Assembly (NCBI RefSeq): GCF_000177675.1 | Contig: NZ_ADGX01000046.1 | Span: 1 to 61,506 of the forward strand | Reading direction: 5' to 3' | Source of the DNA: Parafrankia sp. EUN1f | GTDB lineage: Bacteria > Actinomycetota > Actinomycetes > Frankiales > Frankiaceae | Length of the DNA stretch: 61,506 nucleotides | In this document: positions 34,415 through 43,191 of the stretch, piece after piece | Position numbering within the stretch: position 1 is the stretch's first letter | Layout of the letters: each line of letters opens with the position of its first letter | The notes under the pieces: generated by a model | What the model was told of the DNA's origin: nothing | What the model saw: only the letters and a program-made list of their open reading frames with translations | Databases searched by the model: none | Translations under genes and position numbers: made by a program

Positions 34415-37400
34415 ATGCACTCTGGCTCCATGGGGCAGAAGACGATCGACGGCAACGAGGCGGCCACGTCCGTTGCCTACCGGGCGAGTGAGGTCATCGC
34501 CATCTACCCGATCACTCCGGCCTCGGGGATGGGTGAGCTCGCCGACGTGTGGGCCGCGGCGGGGCGCCCGAACCTGTGGGGCGGAGTGCCCGAGGTGGTG
34601 CAGCTGCAGAGTGAGGGTGGTGCCGCGGGTGCCGTGCACGGTGCGCTGCAGGCGGGCGCGCTGTCCACCACCTTCACCGCGTCGCAGGGGCTCCTGCTGA
34701 TGCTGCCGAACATGTTCAAGATCGCCGGCGAGCTGACGCCGATGGTTCTGCATGTCGCCGCCCGGACGCTGGCCACGCAGGCGCTGTCGATCTTCGGCGA
34801 CCACAGCGACGTGATGGCGGCCCGGTCGACCGGCTTCGCCATGCTGTCCTCCGCCTCCCCGCAGGAGGCACACGACCTCGCCGCGGTCGCGCATGCCGCG
34901 ACCATGCAGACCCGTGTTCCGTTCCTGCACTTCTTCGACGGCTTCCGCACCTCGCACGAGCTGAACGAGGTCACGCTGATCGACGACCCGACGCTGGCCG
35001 GGCTGCTGGCCGACGGGCACGTCGAGGCGCACCGGCTCCGGGCGCTGTCCCCGGACCGCCCGGTGATCCGCGGCACCACCCAGGACCCGGACACGTTCTT
35101 CCAGTCCCGGGAGGCGGCGAACGCGTACTACGCGGCGGTCCCGGGTGCGGTCCAGCAGGTGATGGACCGGCTGGCCGCGGCGACGGGCCGGGCCTACCGG
35201 CTTTTCGAGTACCACGGGCACCCGCAGGCCGAGCGGGTCGTGGTGATCATGGGTTCGGGCCGGTCGGCGGTGCGGGACGCGGTCAGCCGGCTGGTCGACC
35301 GTGGTGAGCGGGTCGGGTTCGTCCAGGTCCGGCTGTACCGGCCGTTCGACACCGGGGCGTTCCTCGCCTGCCTGCCGCCGACGGTGCGCTCGATCGCCGT
35401 CCTCGACCGGACGAAGGAGCCGGGAGCCACCGGCGAGCCGCTGCGCCTCGATGTCATCGCGGCCCTCGCGGAGCGGCCGGAGCGGATGCCGCGGGTCATC
35501 GGCGCCCGCTACGGTCTCGCCTCCAAGGAGTTCACACCCGCGATGGCGGCGGCCGTGTTCGACGAGCTGACCCGGGAGAACCCGCGGCGCGAGGCGACGG
35601 TCGGCATCGACGACGACGTCACCCACCTTTCGCTGCCGGTGGACGAGGCCGGCTTCCCTGCGGAGGCCGGCGACGTCCTGCGTGCCGTCTTCTACGGACT
35701 GGGCAGCGACGGCACCGTCGGCGCGACCCGGACCACGGCCGGCATCGTCGGCGACCACACGCCGCTGCACGCGCAGGCCTACTTCGTCTTCGACTCGAAG
35801 AAGTCCGGTTCGATGACGGTGTCGCACCTGCGGCTGGCGCCGCGGCCGGTGGACGCGCCCTGGCTGATCCGCGACGCCCAGTACGTGGCCTGCCATCAGT
35901 CGTCGTTGCTGGAGCGGGTCGACGTCCTGGCGGTGGCCGGGCGCGGTGCCACGGTGCTGCTCAACACCGCTTACCCGCCGGACCGGGTGTGGGACCGGCT
36001 GCCCGCCGAGGCGCAGCGGCATCTGCTGGAGAAGCAGGCGCGGCTGTTCGTCGTCGACGCCGACCAGGTGGCGGCGGCCGCGGGCATTCCCGGCATCGTC
36101 AGCCCGGTGCTGCAGACCTGCTACCTGCGACTGTCCGGGCTGTTCGAGGCCGAGGCGGCGGTCGCGGCGGTCAAGGAGGGCGTGCGCGCCGCGCAGTACA
36201 AGCGGGGTGAGGACGTCCTGCGGCGCAACATGGCGGCCATCGACGGCGCGCTGGGCGCGCTGCACGAGGTGGATCTGCGCGGCCGCGTGGTCACCGGGCA
36301 GCCACGCCCGCGGCTGACCGGCAACGTGCCCGACTTCGTCCGGACGGTCACCGCGCGGATCATGGCCGGTGAGGGCGACCAGCTGCCGGTCAGCGCGCTG
36401 CCCGCCGACGGCACCTTCCCGGTGGGGACGGCCCGGTACGAGAAGCGCGGCATCGCCCGGGAGCTGCCGGTGTGGGACGCCGAGCTGTGCGTCAGCTGCG
36501 GCAAGTGCGCGATCGTCTGCCCGCACGCGGCCATCCGGATGACGCTGTTCGACCCGGCGCGGCTCGCCGACGCGCCGGCGACGTTCCGCCACACCCGGCC
36601 GAAGGACCCGCGCCTGGGCGACTACCGCCTCACCATCCAGGTCGCGCCGGACGACTGCACCGGCTGCGGGGTCTGCGTCGAGGCGTGCCCGGCGAAGAGC
36701 CGCGAGATGCCGGACCATCGTGCCCTCGACATGGTCGACGCGGCGTCGCGCTTCGTCGAGGAGCGGGCCAGCTGGGCGTTCCACGAGACGCTGCCCGCGG
36801 TGGAGCCGGCGCTGGCGTCGGCGACGACCGTGCGCGGGTCTCAGCTGCGGGAGCCGCTGTTCGAGTTCTCCGGGGCCTGCGCCGGCTGCGGCGAGTCGCC
36901 CTACCTGAAGCTGCTCACCCAGCTGTTCGGTGACCGCATCGTGGTCGCGAACGCCACCGGCTGCTCATCGATCTACGGCGGCAACCTGCCGACGACACCG
37001 TGGACGACGAATGCGCAGGGGCGCGGGCCGGCGTGGGCCAATTCGCTGTTCGAGGACAACGCCGAGTTCGGGCTGGGGATGCGGCTCGCGCTCGACGCCC
37101 GGGCCCGGGAGGCCCGCCGGCTGCTGCGCGCCGAGGGCGCGCTGGTCGGCGACCAGCTGATCGGGGCGATCCTGGACGCCGACCAGTCGACCGAGGCCGG
37201 CATCTCCGACCAGCGCGCCCGGGTGACCGAACTGCGGCGCAGGCTGGCGGGCATGGAGCACGCCGGGCGGCTGGACGCCCTGCTCGACGACCTGGTCGAG
37301 AAGAGCGTGTGGATCGTCGGCGGCGACGGGTGGGCGTACGACATCGGCTTCGGCGGCCTCGACCACGTGCTCGCCTCCGGACGTGACGTCAACGTGCTCG

Positions 37401-37957
37401 TCCTCGACACCGAGGGGTATTCGAACACCGGCGGGCAGGCGTCGAAGTCGACGCCGCGGGCGGCGGTCGCGAAGTTCGCGGTCGGCGGCAAGCGGACCCG
37501 CAAGAAGGACCTCGGGCTGGTCGCGGCGGCCTACGGCGACGTGTACGTCGCGCAGGTGGCGCTCGGCGCCAACGACGCGCACACCGTGAAGGCGTTCAAC
37601 GAGGCGGCGAGCTGGAACGGCCCGTCGCTGATCATCGCCTACAGCCACTGCATCGCCCACGGCATCAACATGACCGCCGGGATGGAGCACCAGAAGCGGG
37701 CGGTACGGTCCGGGTACTGGCCGCTGTACCGGTTCGACCCGCGCGAGGAGGAGCAGCCGTTCTCGCTGGACTCCGGGGCACCGTCGATCCCGTTCAGCGA
37801 GTTCGCGGCGGCCGAGTCCCGCTTCACCCGGCTCAGCCGGGCCAACCCGGCGGAGGCCGGCCGGCTGGAGGAGCTCGCGCAGAGCGACATCCTCGGCCGG
37901 TGGCGCAGCTACGAGCGCGAGGCCGCGCAGGGCCGCGGGCCCGCCGCGGACAGCTGA
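34415..37957 (+). CDS. nifJ: Pyruvate:ferredoxin (flavodoxin) oxidoreductase
   Basis: 1,180 aa, the full length of the single-chain enzyme that oxidises pyruvate and CoA to acetyl-CoA and CO2 while reducing ferredoxin or flavodoxin. Seen: the N-terminal pyruvate-binding segment TIDGNEAATSVAYR...YPITPASGMGE; two 4Fe-4S ferredoxin motifs, CVSCGKCAIVCP (near 691) and CTGCGVCVEACP (near 747); the third cluster ligand site CAGCGESPYLK; and the thiamine-diphosphate pocket GDGWAYDIGFGGLDHV plus DTEGYSNTGGQASKSTP (968-1012). The ATG at 34415 is chosen; the ATG at 34430 is equally possible and neither has a good ribosome site. In nitrogen fixers this enzyme can feed electrons to nitrogenase, but no nif genes are in the window. 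It is followed by a strong hairpin and appears monocistronic. Confidence 0.97.
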   Translation: MHSGSMGQKTIDGNEAATSVAYRASEVIAIYPITPASGMGELADVWAAAGRPNLWGGVPEVVQLQSEGGAAGAVHGALQAGALSTTFTASQGLLLMLPNMFKIAGELTPMVLHVAARTLATQALSIFGDHSDVMAARSTGFAMLSSASPQEAHDLAAVAHAATMQTRVPFLHFFDGFRTSHELNEVTLIDDPTLAGLLADGHVEAHRLRALSPDRPVIRGTTQDPDTFFQSREAANAYYAAVPGAVQQVMDRLAAATGRAYRLFEYHGHPQAERVVVIMGSGRSAVRDAVSRLVDRGERVGFVQVRLYRPFDTGAFLACLPPTVRSIAVLDRTKEPGATGEPLRLDVIAALAERPERMPRVIGARYGLASKEFTPAMAAAVFDELTRENPRREATVGIDDDVTHLSLPVDEAGFPAEAGDVLRAVFYGLGSDGTVGATRTTAGIVGDHTPLHAQAYFVFDSKKSGSMTVSHLRLAPRPVDAPWLIRDAQYVACHQSSLLERVDVLAVAGRGATVLLNTAYPPDRVWDRLPAEAQRHLLEKQARLFVVDADQVAAAAGIPGIVSPVLQTCYLRLSGLFEAEAAVAAVKEGVRAAQYKRGEDVLRRNMAAIDGALGALHEVDLRGRVVTGQPRPRLTGNVPDFVRTVTARIMAGEGDQLPVSALPADGTFPVGTARYEKRGIARELPVWDAELCVSCGKCAIVCPHAAIRMTLFDPARLADAPATFRHTRPKDPRLGDYRLTIQVAPDDCTGCGVCVEACPAKSREMPDHRALDMVDAASRFVEERASWAFHETLPAVEPALASATTVRGSQLREPLFEFSGACAGCGESPYLKLLTQLFGDRIVVANATGCSSIYGGNLPTTPWTTNAQGRGPAWANSLFEDNAEFGLGMRLALDARAREARRLLRAEGALVGDQLIGAILDADQSTEAGISDQRARVTELRRRLAGMEHAGRLDALLDDLVEKSVWIVGGDGWAYDIGFGGLDHVLASGRDVNVLVLDTEGYSNTGGQASKSTPRAAVAKFAVGGKRTRKKDLGLVAAAYGDVYVAQVALGANDAHTVKAFNEAASWNGPSLIIAYSHCIAHGINMTAGMEHQKRAVRSGYWPLYRFDPREEEQPFSLDSGAPSIPFSEFAAAESRFTRLSRANPAEAGRLEELAQSDILGRWRSYEREAAQGRGPAADS

Positions 37958-37963
37958 TCCGGC

Positions 37964-37994
37964 CCGCGGGTCCCCGGTCCGCGGGGACCCGCGG
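37964..37994. terminator. Strong hairpin terminator between nifJ and the NUDIX gene
   Basis: A perfect 12-bp stem, CCGCGGGTCCCC / GGGGACCCGCGG, with a 7-nt loop starts 6 nt after the nifJ stop. It lies between convergent genes and can serve both. There is no long T-run, as is common in high-GC actinobacteria. Confidence 0.8.
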
Positions 37995-38039
37995 TTCGCG
38001 ACGCCGCCGGCCTGTCGGCCCGGTCAGCCGGTCAGCCGG

Positions 38040-38567
38040 TCAGCTCGTGGATGCTGGCGCCCGGCGGGCGCGGCGGGTGAAGTAGGACGCCAGCGCGTCG
38101 GTGTGGGTCGGGAACACCAGCGGCTGCGGCTGGGTGACGACCAGCCATTCCGTCGTCTCGTCCGTCGCCGTCACCGGCGGCAGGTCGGCCCAGGGCCGCT
38201 CGGGCAGGAGGCCGAAGACCAGCAGCACCGAGCCGTCGGTGCCGCTGTGCACGTCGAACAGGCTGACGTCGGCGGCGTCCGCGAGGATTCCCGTCTCCTC
38301 GCGGAGCTCCCGTACGACGGCCTCCTGCCAGCTCTCGCCGACGTCCATGAAGCCGCCGGGCAGCGCCAGCTCGCCGCGACCCGGGTCGATGTCGCGGCGG
38401 ATCACCACCAGGCCGTGCCCGCCGTCAGGCTCGACGACGGGCACCAGCGCCACCCCGACCGGAGACGGGTTGCGCCACGTGGTCTCACCGCAGTCGGCGC
38501 ACAGCCGTGGCCAGCCCGCGTCGGCCTGGTATTTCGTACCGCAGTGGGCGCAATACGAGTTCCGCAT
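38040..38567 (-). CDS. NUDIX hydrolase with N-terminal zinc ribbon
   Basis: 175 aa from the ATG at 38567 (GAGG upstream). The N-terminus has a four-cysteine zinc ribbon, CAHCG...CADCG, followed by the complete NUDIX box in GGFMDVGESWQEAVVRELREETGI order (catalytic REL-EE and the leading Gly/Glu all present). The family hydrolyses nucleoside diphosphates linked to another moiety. The ribbon arrangement resembles NADH-pyrophosphatase-like and ADP-ribose-type members, but the substrate cannot be read from sequence. An upstream extension to 38642 is rich in Arg and shows no homology. It lies downstream of the oxygenase gene but is separated from it by a hairpin, so it is probably transcribed alone. 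Confidence 0.9.
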   Translation of the reverse strand: MRNSYCAHCGTKYQADAGWPRLCADCGETTWRNPSPVGVALVPVVEPDGGHGLVVIRRDIDPGRGELALPGGFMDVGESWQEAVVRELREETGILADAADVSLFDVHSGTDGSVLLVFGLLPERPWADLPPVTATDETTEWLVVTQPQPLVFPTHTDALASYFTRRARRAPASTS

Positions 38568-38612
38568 GATCCTCGACCATAACCGACGTGTTGATCTGCG
38601 CTGCCACGGGGT

Positions 38613-38643
38613 GATGCCCCGCGGCGCGCTGCCGCGGGGCATC
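38613..38643 (-). terminator. Hairpin terminator after the Lcp-like oxygenase gene
   Basis: A perfect 13-bp stem, GATGCCCCGCGGC / GCCGCGGGGCATC, with loop GCGCT. It lies 30 nt past the oxygenase stop and upstream of the NUDIX start. Confidence 0.75.
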
Positions 38644-38672
38644 CGTCGTGCGCTGTTGCCTGGCGTCCGGGG

Positions 38673-39875
38673 TCAGGAAGTCGGGCGGTTCCTGTCGGGG
38701 ATCTCGATCGGGGTGGTCTGGGTCGAGGTGCCCCCGTTGAGGAACGCCATGGCGATGGCGCGGATGAGCTGGTCGAACAGGTAGAAGTTGGCCGGCATGA
38801 GCGGCAGCAGCCCCTCACGGAAGGCGATGTACGACGGCCAGCCGATCTTGATGATGCCGGCCGAGATGTAGTCGCGGGGCAGCCCGAGCCAGTTGGCGAT
38901 CTGGTCGCCGAGCACGTAGCGGGTGAACTCGTTGAGGAAGCCGCGGGTGAGGCCCAGGTCGACCTCGGAGACGAGACCGAGCAGGACCTCGGCGAGCTCC
39001 TGGCCCTCGAAGGTGTGCGTGAGGATCGGCGTGAGCACCTGCGCCGCCTGGGCGTGCGCGTCGTTCCACGTCGCCGGGATGAACTCGTCCCGCACACCGA
39101 GCAGCGAGATGGCGACCTGCCACGAGTGGAGGAAGGCCTCCTCGTCGGCGGCCGACATCGGGACCTTCCACTCCTTCAGCTTGGAGTGCACGAAGGTGCC
39201 CAGGCTGTGGAAGGTGACGAGGATGTCGGCGTTGCTGATCGGGATCTTGTTGGGCTCGTCAGCCACCGCCAGCCAGTTCGGCAGCGTCGGCAGGATGTGC
39301 CGGACGGTGGCGTGCACCAGCCGCGTCTTGTTCGCGGTGACGATGAACTGACCGTTCGGTTCGAACGCGCCCAGCTGGCTCAGGTCGTACCCGAAGGAGA
39401 AGGTCTTCGCCGCGCGGTCCTTCATGTCGGCGCCGCCCTTGGACCAGTACACCGACTTGGCCTCGCGCGGGATGACCGTGCTCATGATGCCGCTGCCGAG
39501 CCCGTACAGCATGAACAGGTAGGTGTCCTTGCGCCGGTTGAAGTCGGCGGCCCGCTTCAGCTTGGCCATGTCGGCCCACGCCGGCAGCTTGTTGTGGTTC
39601 TGCAGCCACGTCTGGAGGGGCGCCGGCAGGCCGGTCGGCAGCGGGTCGTTGTTGTCGACCCAGGGACGGATGGCCGTGTTGACCGCGGCCACCTGGCCGT
39701 TGTCGAAGACATCGGCCATGATCTGGTCGATCTCGGGGTCCCAGACCCAGTTGGCAGGAGTGCCGGAACTGGTCGCGCCGCCGACGGCGCTCCAGGCCGG
39801 AAGCACGTCCGCGACGCCGACCAGACCGAGCGCGGCGCCTAAGGTCAGGACACCTCGCCGATGGAGATTGCTCAT
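38673..39875 (-). CDS. Tat-exported DUF2236 oxygenase, latex-clearing-protein (Lcp) like
   Basis: 400 aa from the ATG at 39875 (AGG-rich ribosome site 8 nt upstream). The N-terminus NLHRRGVLTLGAALG followed by a hydrophobic stretch is a twin-arginine signal, so the folded protein is exported. The body resembles the DUF2236/MpaB-Lcp oxygenases: YGLGSGIMSTVIP, then NKTRLVHATVRHILP, the region carrying the Lys/Thr/His set around the b-type haem of latex clearing proteins, and FHSLGTFVHSKL with further conserved histidines. Lcp cleaves cis-1,4-polyisoprene outside the cell. I infer a rubber-oxygenase-like or related lipid/terpenoid oxidase; substrate is unproven. The longer upstream frame (to 39938) lacks a signal-like start. 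Single gene, terminated by a hairpin. Confidence 0.82.
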   Translation of the reverse strand: MSNLHRRGVLTLGAALGLVGVADVLPAWSAVGGATSSGTPANWVWDPEIDQIMADVFDNGQVAAVNTAIRPWVDNNDPLPTGLPAPLQTWLQNHNKLPAWADMAKLKRAADFNRRKDTYLFMLYGLGSGIMSTVIPREAKSVYWSKGGADMKDRAAKTFSFGYDLSQLGAFEPNGQFIVTANKTRLVHATVRHILPTLPNWLAVADEPNKIPISNADILVTFHSLGTFVHSKLKEWKVPMSAADEEAFLHSWQVAISLLGVRDEFIPATWNDAHAQAAQVLTPILTHTFEGQELAEVLLGLVSEVDLGLTRGFLNEFTRYVLGDQIANWLGLPRDYISAGIIKIGWPSYIAFREGLLPLMPANFYLFDQLIRAIAMAFLNGGTSTQTTPIEIPDRNRPTS

Positions 39876-40777
39876 TTTTACCTGCTTCCCGAGAGCGACA
39901 GCACGAGGGAATCCTGCTGCATCACAGCGACGCAGCACGCCAACAAATAGGGAGGGCCACTCGTTTGACGAGCGGCGACTGCAAGTACGTTATTCGACGT
40001 TCCGGGCATTACGCAAGGCTTTTTTCTGGACGGGTTTCGCGCGCGACAGAACTTCCGGAGGACGGCGGCGGGCATGGTCGATGAATCAAAGCCGAACAAC
40101 GCATTCACGCCCGGCCCGGCGGGAGAACACACTGGCCGGGTGAGGATGAGCGCTTCCGAGCCGGTCAGCCGGCGGCCTTTCGTACCGCGGTACCACGGTC
40201 GATTCCCATTGGGATGGCCGGTCCGAGCCGATTCTGGATCCAGGGCGAATCTAGTACGCCATCACGGCAAACGCCAGCGGCCTATCGCCCTTTTCGACGA
40301 AGGCGAACATCACCTAACGCATTCCACCACCACCCGTGGCAATCAGTGAACACCAAGCCCTTTCCATCGTCGTCTCACTATCGCGGCACCCCTTACCGGG
40401 CACCGCGGGACAGAAAAGGCTCATCGCACCCACCTGACAAGGTCACCCGAAGCAGCCTTCACCGGTCTGCCGATACCCGGCCCCCTCTCGGTTCGCGACG
40501 TGTGCGCCGCCAAGCAGGTCGGCCCGGCCGATCCCGCCGGCCCGGCCGGGCCGGCGGTCCCGCAAAGCCTGATTGGCTCAGAAAGCCTGGTTCCCCCGAG
40601 CGGCTCGGCCAGCGTCCGCGGCCGGGCCCGGTCCTCGTGGTGGCAGCGATGCTCGCGCCTCGCGACAGGTGGGCACCCAGTTCCACCCCAACCCGTCTCA
40701 TATCTCATATGTTTGATAGGCAGCGCTGCGACCGGCCGCTCACACATCCCGCGGCGGGCGATTAGGAAGGGCGGCAC
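39876..40777. other. Long intergenic region, lower GC
   Basis: About 900 nt between the oxygenase start and the GntR gene, with noticeably more A/T than the surroundings at about 39,900-40,420. Open frames in it are short, mutually overlapping and have no recognisable motifs. It must contain the oxygenase promoter and the GntR promoter (see the 11-bp box at 40708). Otherwise I see nothing definite in it. Confidence 0.6.
40708..40718 (+). promoter_or_regulatory. Candidate GntR operator upstream of its own gene
   Basis: TATGTTTGATA lies 60 nt before the GntR start and differs at two positions from TATATTTGGTA upstream of the neighbouring aldehyde dehydrogenase. Both lie in A/T-rich islands within otherwise GC-rich DNA. 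Autoregulation and control of the dehydrogenase are inferred. Confidence 0.45.
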
Positions 40778-41473
40778 ATGACCAGGCCAGCCGGAACACC
40801 ACGCACCCGCCGCGGCACTCCGCTGCCCCGAGCACCCCAACTCGCCGACGAAGTCGCCGCCCACCTGCGCGACCTCATCATGTCCGGCGAAATCTGGCCC
40901 GGCCAGTACATCCGCCTCGACGACGTCGCCCGCGAACTCGGCGTCAGCGTCACCCCCGTCCGCGAAGCCCTCGTCCGCCTGCGCAGCGAGGACATGGTCG
41001 AACTCGAACCCCGCCGCGGCTACGTCGTCACCCCCCTGTCCCAACAGGACGTCCGCGACCTGTTCAACCTCCAGGGCCACATCGCCGGCGAACTCGCCGC
41101 CCGCGCCGCCACCACCATCGACCCCCCACACCTCACCCAGCTCCACGACATCCAACAAGCACTCCGCAACGCCGTGGACACCGAGAACGTCGACCAGATC
41201 GAACAACTCGAGTTCGAGTTCCACCGCGTCATCAACCGCCTCGCCCACGCCCGCAAACTCTCCTGGTTCCTGCACACCGCCAACCGCTACACACCCGCCC
41301 GCTTCTACTCCACCGACCAGGCCTGGCGCGCCGACATGCTCCAACGCCACGACGCCCTGCTCACCGCCCTCGAGAACAAGAACACCGAAGAAGCCCGCGC
41401 CATCACCGTCCGACACTTCACCGACGGCGCCGACCGCCTCATCAACCACCTCGCCAAACTCGGCATGTGGTGA
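40778..41473 (+). CDS. GntR-family transcriptional regulator, FCD (FadR) subfamily
   Basis: 231 aa with an excellent ribosome site (GGAAGG, 9 nt before the ATG). Residues ~20-88 form the GntR winged helix (LADEVAAHLRDLIMSG...RLDDVARELGVSVTPVREALVRLRSEDMVELEPRRGYVV). Residues ~95-225 form the all-helical FCD sensor domain with the usual metal-binding histidines (EFHRVI, RHDALL, VRHF). Such proteins repress catabolic genes and release DNA on binding a small acid. It faces the aldehyde dehydrogenase tail to tail, and a shared upstream box suggests that gene is its target. Its coding strand is unusually C-rich and uses GAA and CAA more than its neighbours, possibly a sign of separate origin. Confidence 0.93.
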   Translation: MTRPAGTPRTRRGTPLPRAPQLADEVAAHLRDLIMSGEIWPGQYIRLDDVARELGVSVTPVREALVRLRSEDMVELEPRRGYVVTPLSQQDVRDLFNLQGHIAGELAARAATTIDPPHLTQLHDIQQALRNAVDTENVDQIEQLEFEFHRVINRLAHARKLSWFLHTANRYTPARFYSTDQAWRADMLQRHDALLTALENKNTEEARAITVRHFTDGADRLINHLAKLGMW

Positions 41474-41484
41474 GGCCGGTAACC

Positions 41485-41535
41485 GCACGGGCGCCAGGCC
41501 CCGGCCCCGCGCCCGTGCCCGCTCGCAGGAGCGGG
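41485..41535. terminator. Two tandem hairpins between GntR and aldehyde dehydrogenase genes
   Basis: First stem GCACGGGCGC (41485-41494) pairs perfectly with GCGCCCGTGC (41509-41518). Second stem CCCGCTC / GAGCGGG with a 4-nt loop (41518-41535) follows at once. They lie between convergent genes and act as a bidirectional terminator. Confidence 0.75.
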
Positions 41536-41547
41536 CCCGCTGCCCGT

Positions 41548-43038
41548 TCACCGGCGCCCGTGCCGCAGCCGGAAAATCCGCAGCGCGCTCGGCACCGCCT
41601 TCGGTGAACGCTCCAGTGTCATCAGATCCACGGGGCTCGCGAACCGGACGCTCGTGATCGCCTTCGGCCGGCTGAACTCCCGCAGGCCGTCGGCACCGTG
41701 GATGCGGCCGAACCCGGAGTCACCGACGCCACCGAAGGGCAGCGCCGGAATCGAGGCGAACCCGAGCACGCTGTTGACGGAGGCGGCGCCGGTGCGCAGC
41801 CGGCGCGCCACGTCGAGCCCACTGCGGCGGTTGCGGGTGAACACCGAGGCGGCGAGCCCGAACCGGGAGTCGTTCGCCCGGCGGACGGCCTCGTCGAGGT
41901 CCGCGACCTTGTCGATGACCAGGGTCGGCCCGAACGTCTCCTCACGTGCGGCGAGGCTGTCGGCCGGCACGTCGACGAGCACCACCGGTGCCACGAACGG
42001 CGCGTTCACCGCGTCCAGCCCGCCGACCAGGGCCCGCCCCCCGCGCCCCAGCGCATCGGAGATGTGGGAGCGGATGATGTCGACCTGGGCGGGCATCGTG
42101 ATCGGGCCGTAGTGGTCGCCCTCGCCGTCGCCGGGGCGCACCCGGGCCGCGAGGGTGGTGACCCGGGAGACGAAGTCGTCGTACACGGTGTCGACGACGA
42201 AGACCCGCTCGACTCCGGCGCAGGTCTGGCCGGAGTTGCCCATCCCGCCGAAGATCGCCGCCTTCGCCGCGGCGTCGAGGTCGGCGTCGGCGGCGACGAT
42301 CAGCGCGTCCTTGCCACCCGCCTCGATCACCACCGGGGTGAGGGTGCGTGCGCAGGCGGCCATGACCCGTTTGCCGGTGGCCGTCGAGCCGGTGAAGGCG
42401 ATCTTGTCGACGCCGGCCTCGCACAGCGCGGCGCCCGTCTCGCCGAACCCGGTGACGACCTGCAGCACCGGCTGCGCGGGCAGCAGCTTCGCCCAGGTGT
42501 CGGCGAGCCAGCGCCCTACACCCGGGGTGTACTCGCTCGGCTTGAAGACCACCGCGTTGCCCGCCGCCAGGGCGTAGGAGATCGAGCCCATCGGCGTGTA
42601 GAGCGGGTAGTTCCAGGGACCGATGACCCCGACGACTCCGAACGGCGCGTATTCGAGGATTGCCGTCTGGTTGATGGCGAGCAGGCCCGTGCGCACCTTG
42701 CGCGGGCGCAGTACCGCGCGGGCGTTGCGGGCGGCCCAGTCCAGGTGCTCGACGGCCAGCATGATCTCGAGCACCGCGTCGTCGAACGGCTTGCCGGTCT
42801 CGGCGCGGATGATGCCGGCCAGGGTGTCGACCTCACGGACCATCGCCAGGCGCAGCGCCGACAGGTGCGCGCGGCGGCGCTTCCAGCCGATGGAACGCCA
42901 CCATTCGCCCGCGCCGCGGGCGGCCTCCACCGCGGCGCGCACGTCGGCGGGCGCCGCGACCGGATAGGACGCGGCATCCGCACCGGTGGCCGGATGACGC
43001 GTCACTAAGACAGCAGGCTGATCGGCCGTGGTCGTCAT
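41548..43038 (-). CDS. NAD(P)-dependent aldehyde dehydrogenase (succinate-semialdehyde type)
   Basis: 496 aa from the ATG at 43038 (GGGG upstream). It oxidises an aldehyde to the acid with NAD(P). The catalytic set is complete: Asn in GPWNYPLY, general base Glu239 in VIEAGGKD, nucleophile Cys273 in GQTCAGVE, cofactor motif FTGSTATGK and EETFGPTLV. The C-terminus (SPVDLMTLERSPK...IFRLRHGRR) extends beyond the core as in actinobacterial semialdehyde dehydrogenases. The exact substrate is not readable from sequence. It lies next to a GntR/FCD regulator and has a matching upstream box, so induction by its substrate or a related acid is plausible. It is transcribed alone, divergently from the GXWXG protein gene. 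Confidence 0.93.
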   Translation of the reverse strand: MTTTADQPAVLVTRHPATGADAASYPVAAPADVRAAVEAARGAGEWWRSIGWKRRRAHLSALRLAMVREVDTLAGIIRAETGKPFDDAVLEIMLAVEHLDWAARNARAVLRPRKVRTGLLAINQTAILEYAPFGVVGVIGPWNYPLYTPMGSISYALAAGNAVVFKPSEYTPGVGRWLADTWAKLLPAQPVLQVVTGFGETGAALCEAGVDKIAFTGSTATGKRVMAACARTLTPVVIEAGGKDALIVAADADLDAAAKAAIFGGMGNSGQTCAGVERVFVVDTVYDDFVSRVTTLAARVRPGDGEGDHYGPITMPAQVDIIRSHISDALGRGGRALVGGLDAVNAPFVAPVVLVDVPADSLAAREETFGPTLVIDKVADLDEAVRRANDSRFGLAASVFTRNRRSGLDVARRLRTGAASVNSVLGFASIPALPFGGVGDSGFGRIHGADGLREFSRPKAITSVRFASPVDLMTLERSPKAVPSALRIFRLRHGRR

Positions 43039-43065
43039 CGTCAACACCCCTGGGCAGACATCCAA

Positions 43066-43076
43066 TATATTTGGTA
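43066..43076 (-). promoter_or_regulatory. Candidate GntR operator upstream of the aldehyde dehydrogenase
   Basis: TATATTTGGTA sits 28 nt before the dehydrogenase start inside the near-palindrome CCAATATATTTGG. It matches the box upstream of the GntR gene at 9 of 11 positions. A protein bound here would overlap the promoter, fitting repression. Confidence 0.45.
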
Positions 43077-43191
43077 TCCGGCACGATACAGGCCATGAGG
43101 CCGACGCGGGAGACGGCAGCACGCACGGATCCCACGAATTCGCGCGGCCGGGAGACGTCGACAGTCACAGCCACCGTGCCGGGAGAATGAG

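Noticed and set aside
34415-37957. nifJ as evidence for a nitrogen-fixation cluster in this window
   Set aside because: No other nif gene is present, and the enzyme also serves ordinary central metabolism.
40074-40349. Short plus-strand frame in the lower-GC intergenic region
   Set aside because: No ribosome site or recognisable motif; overlapping frames of similar length exist, and composition does not favour one.
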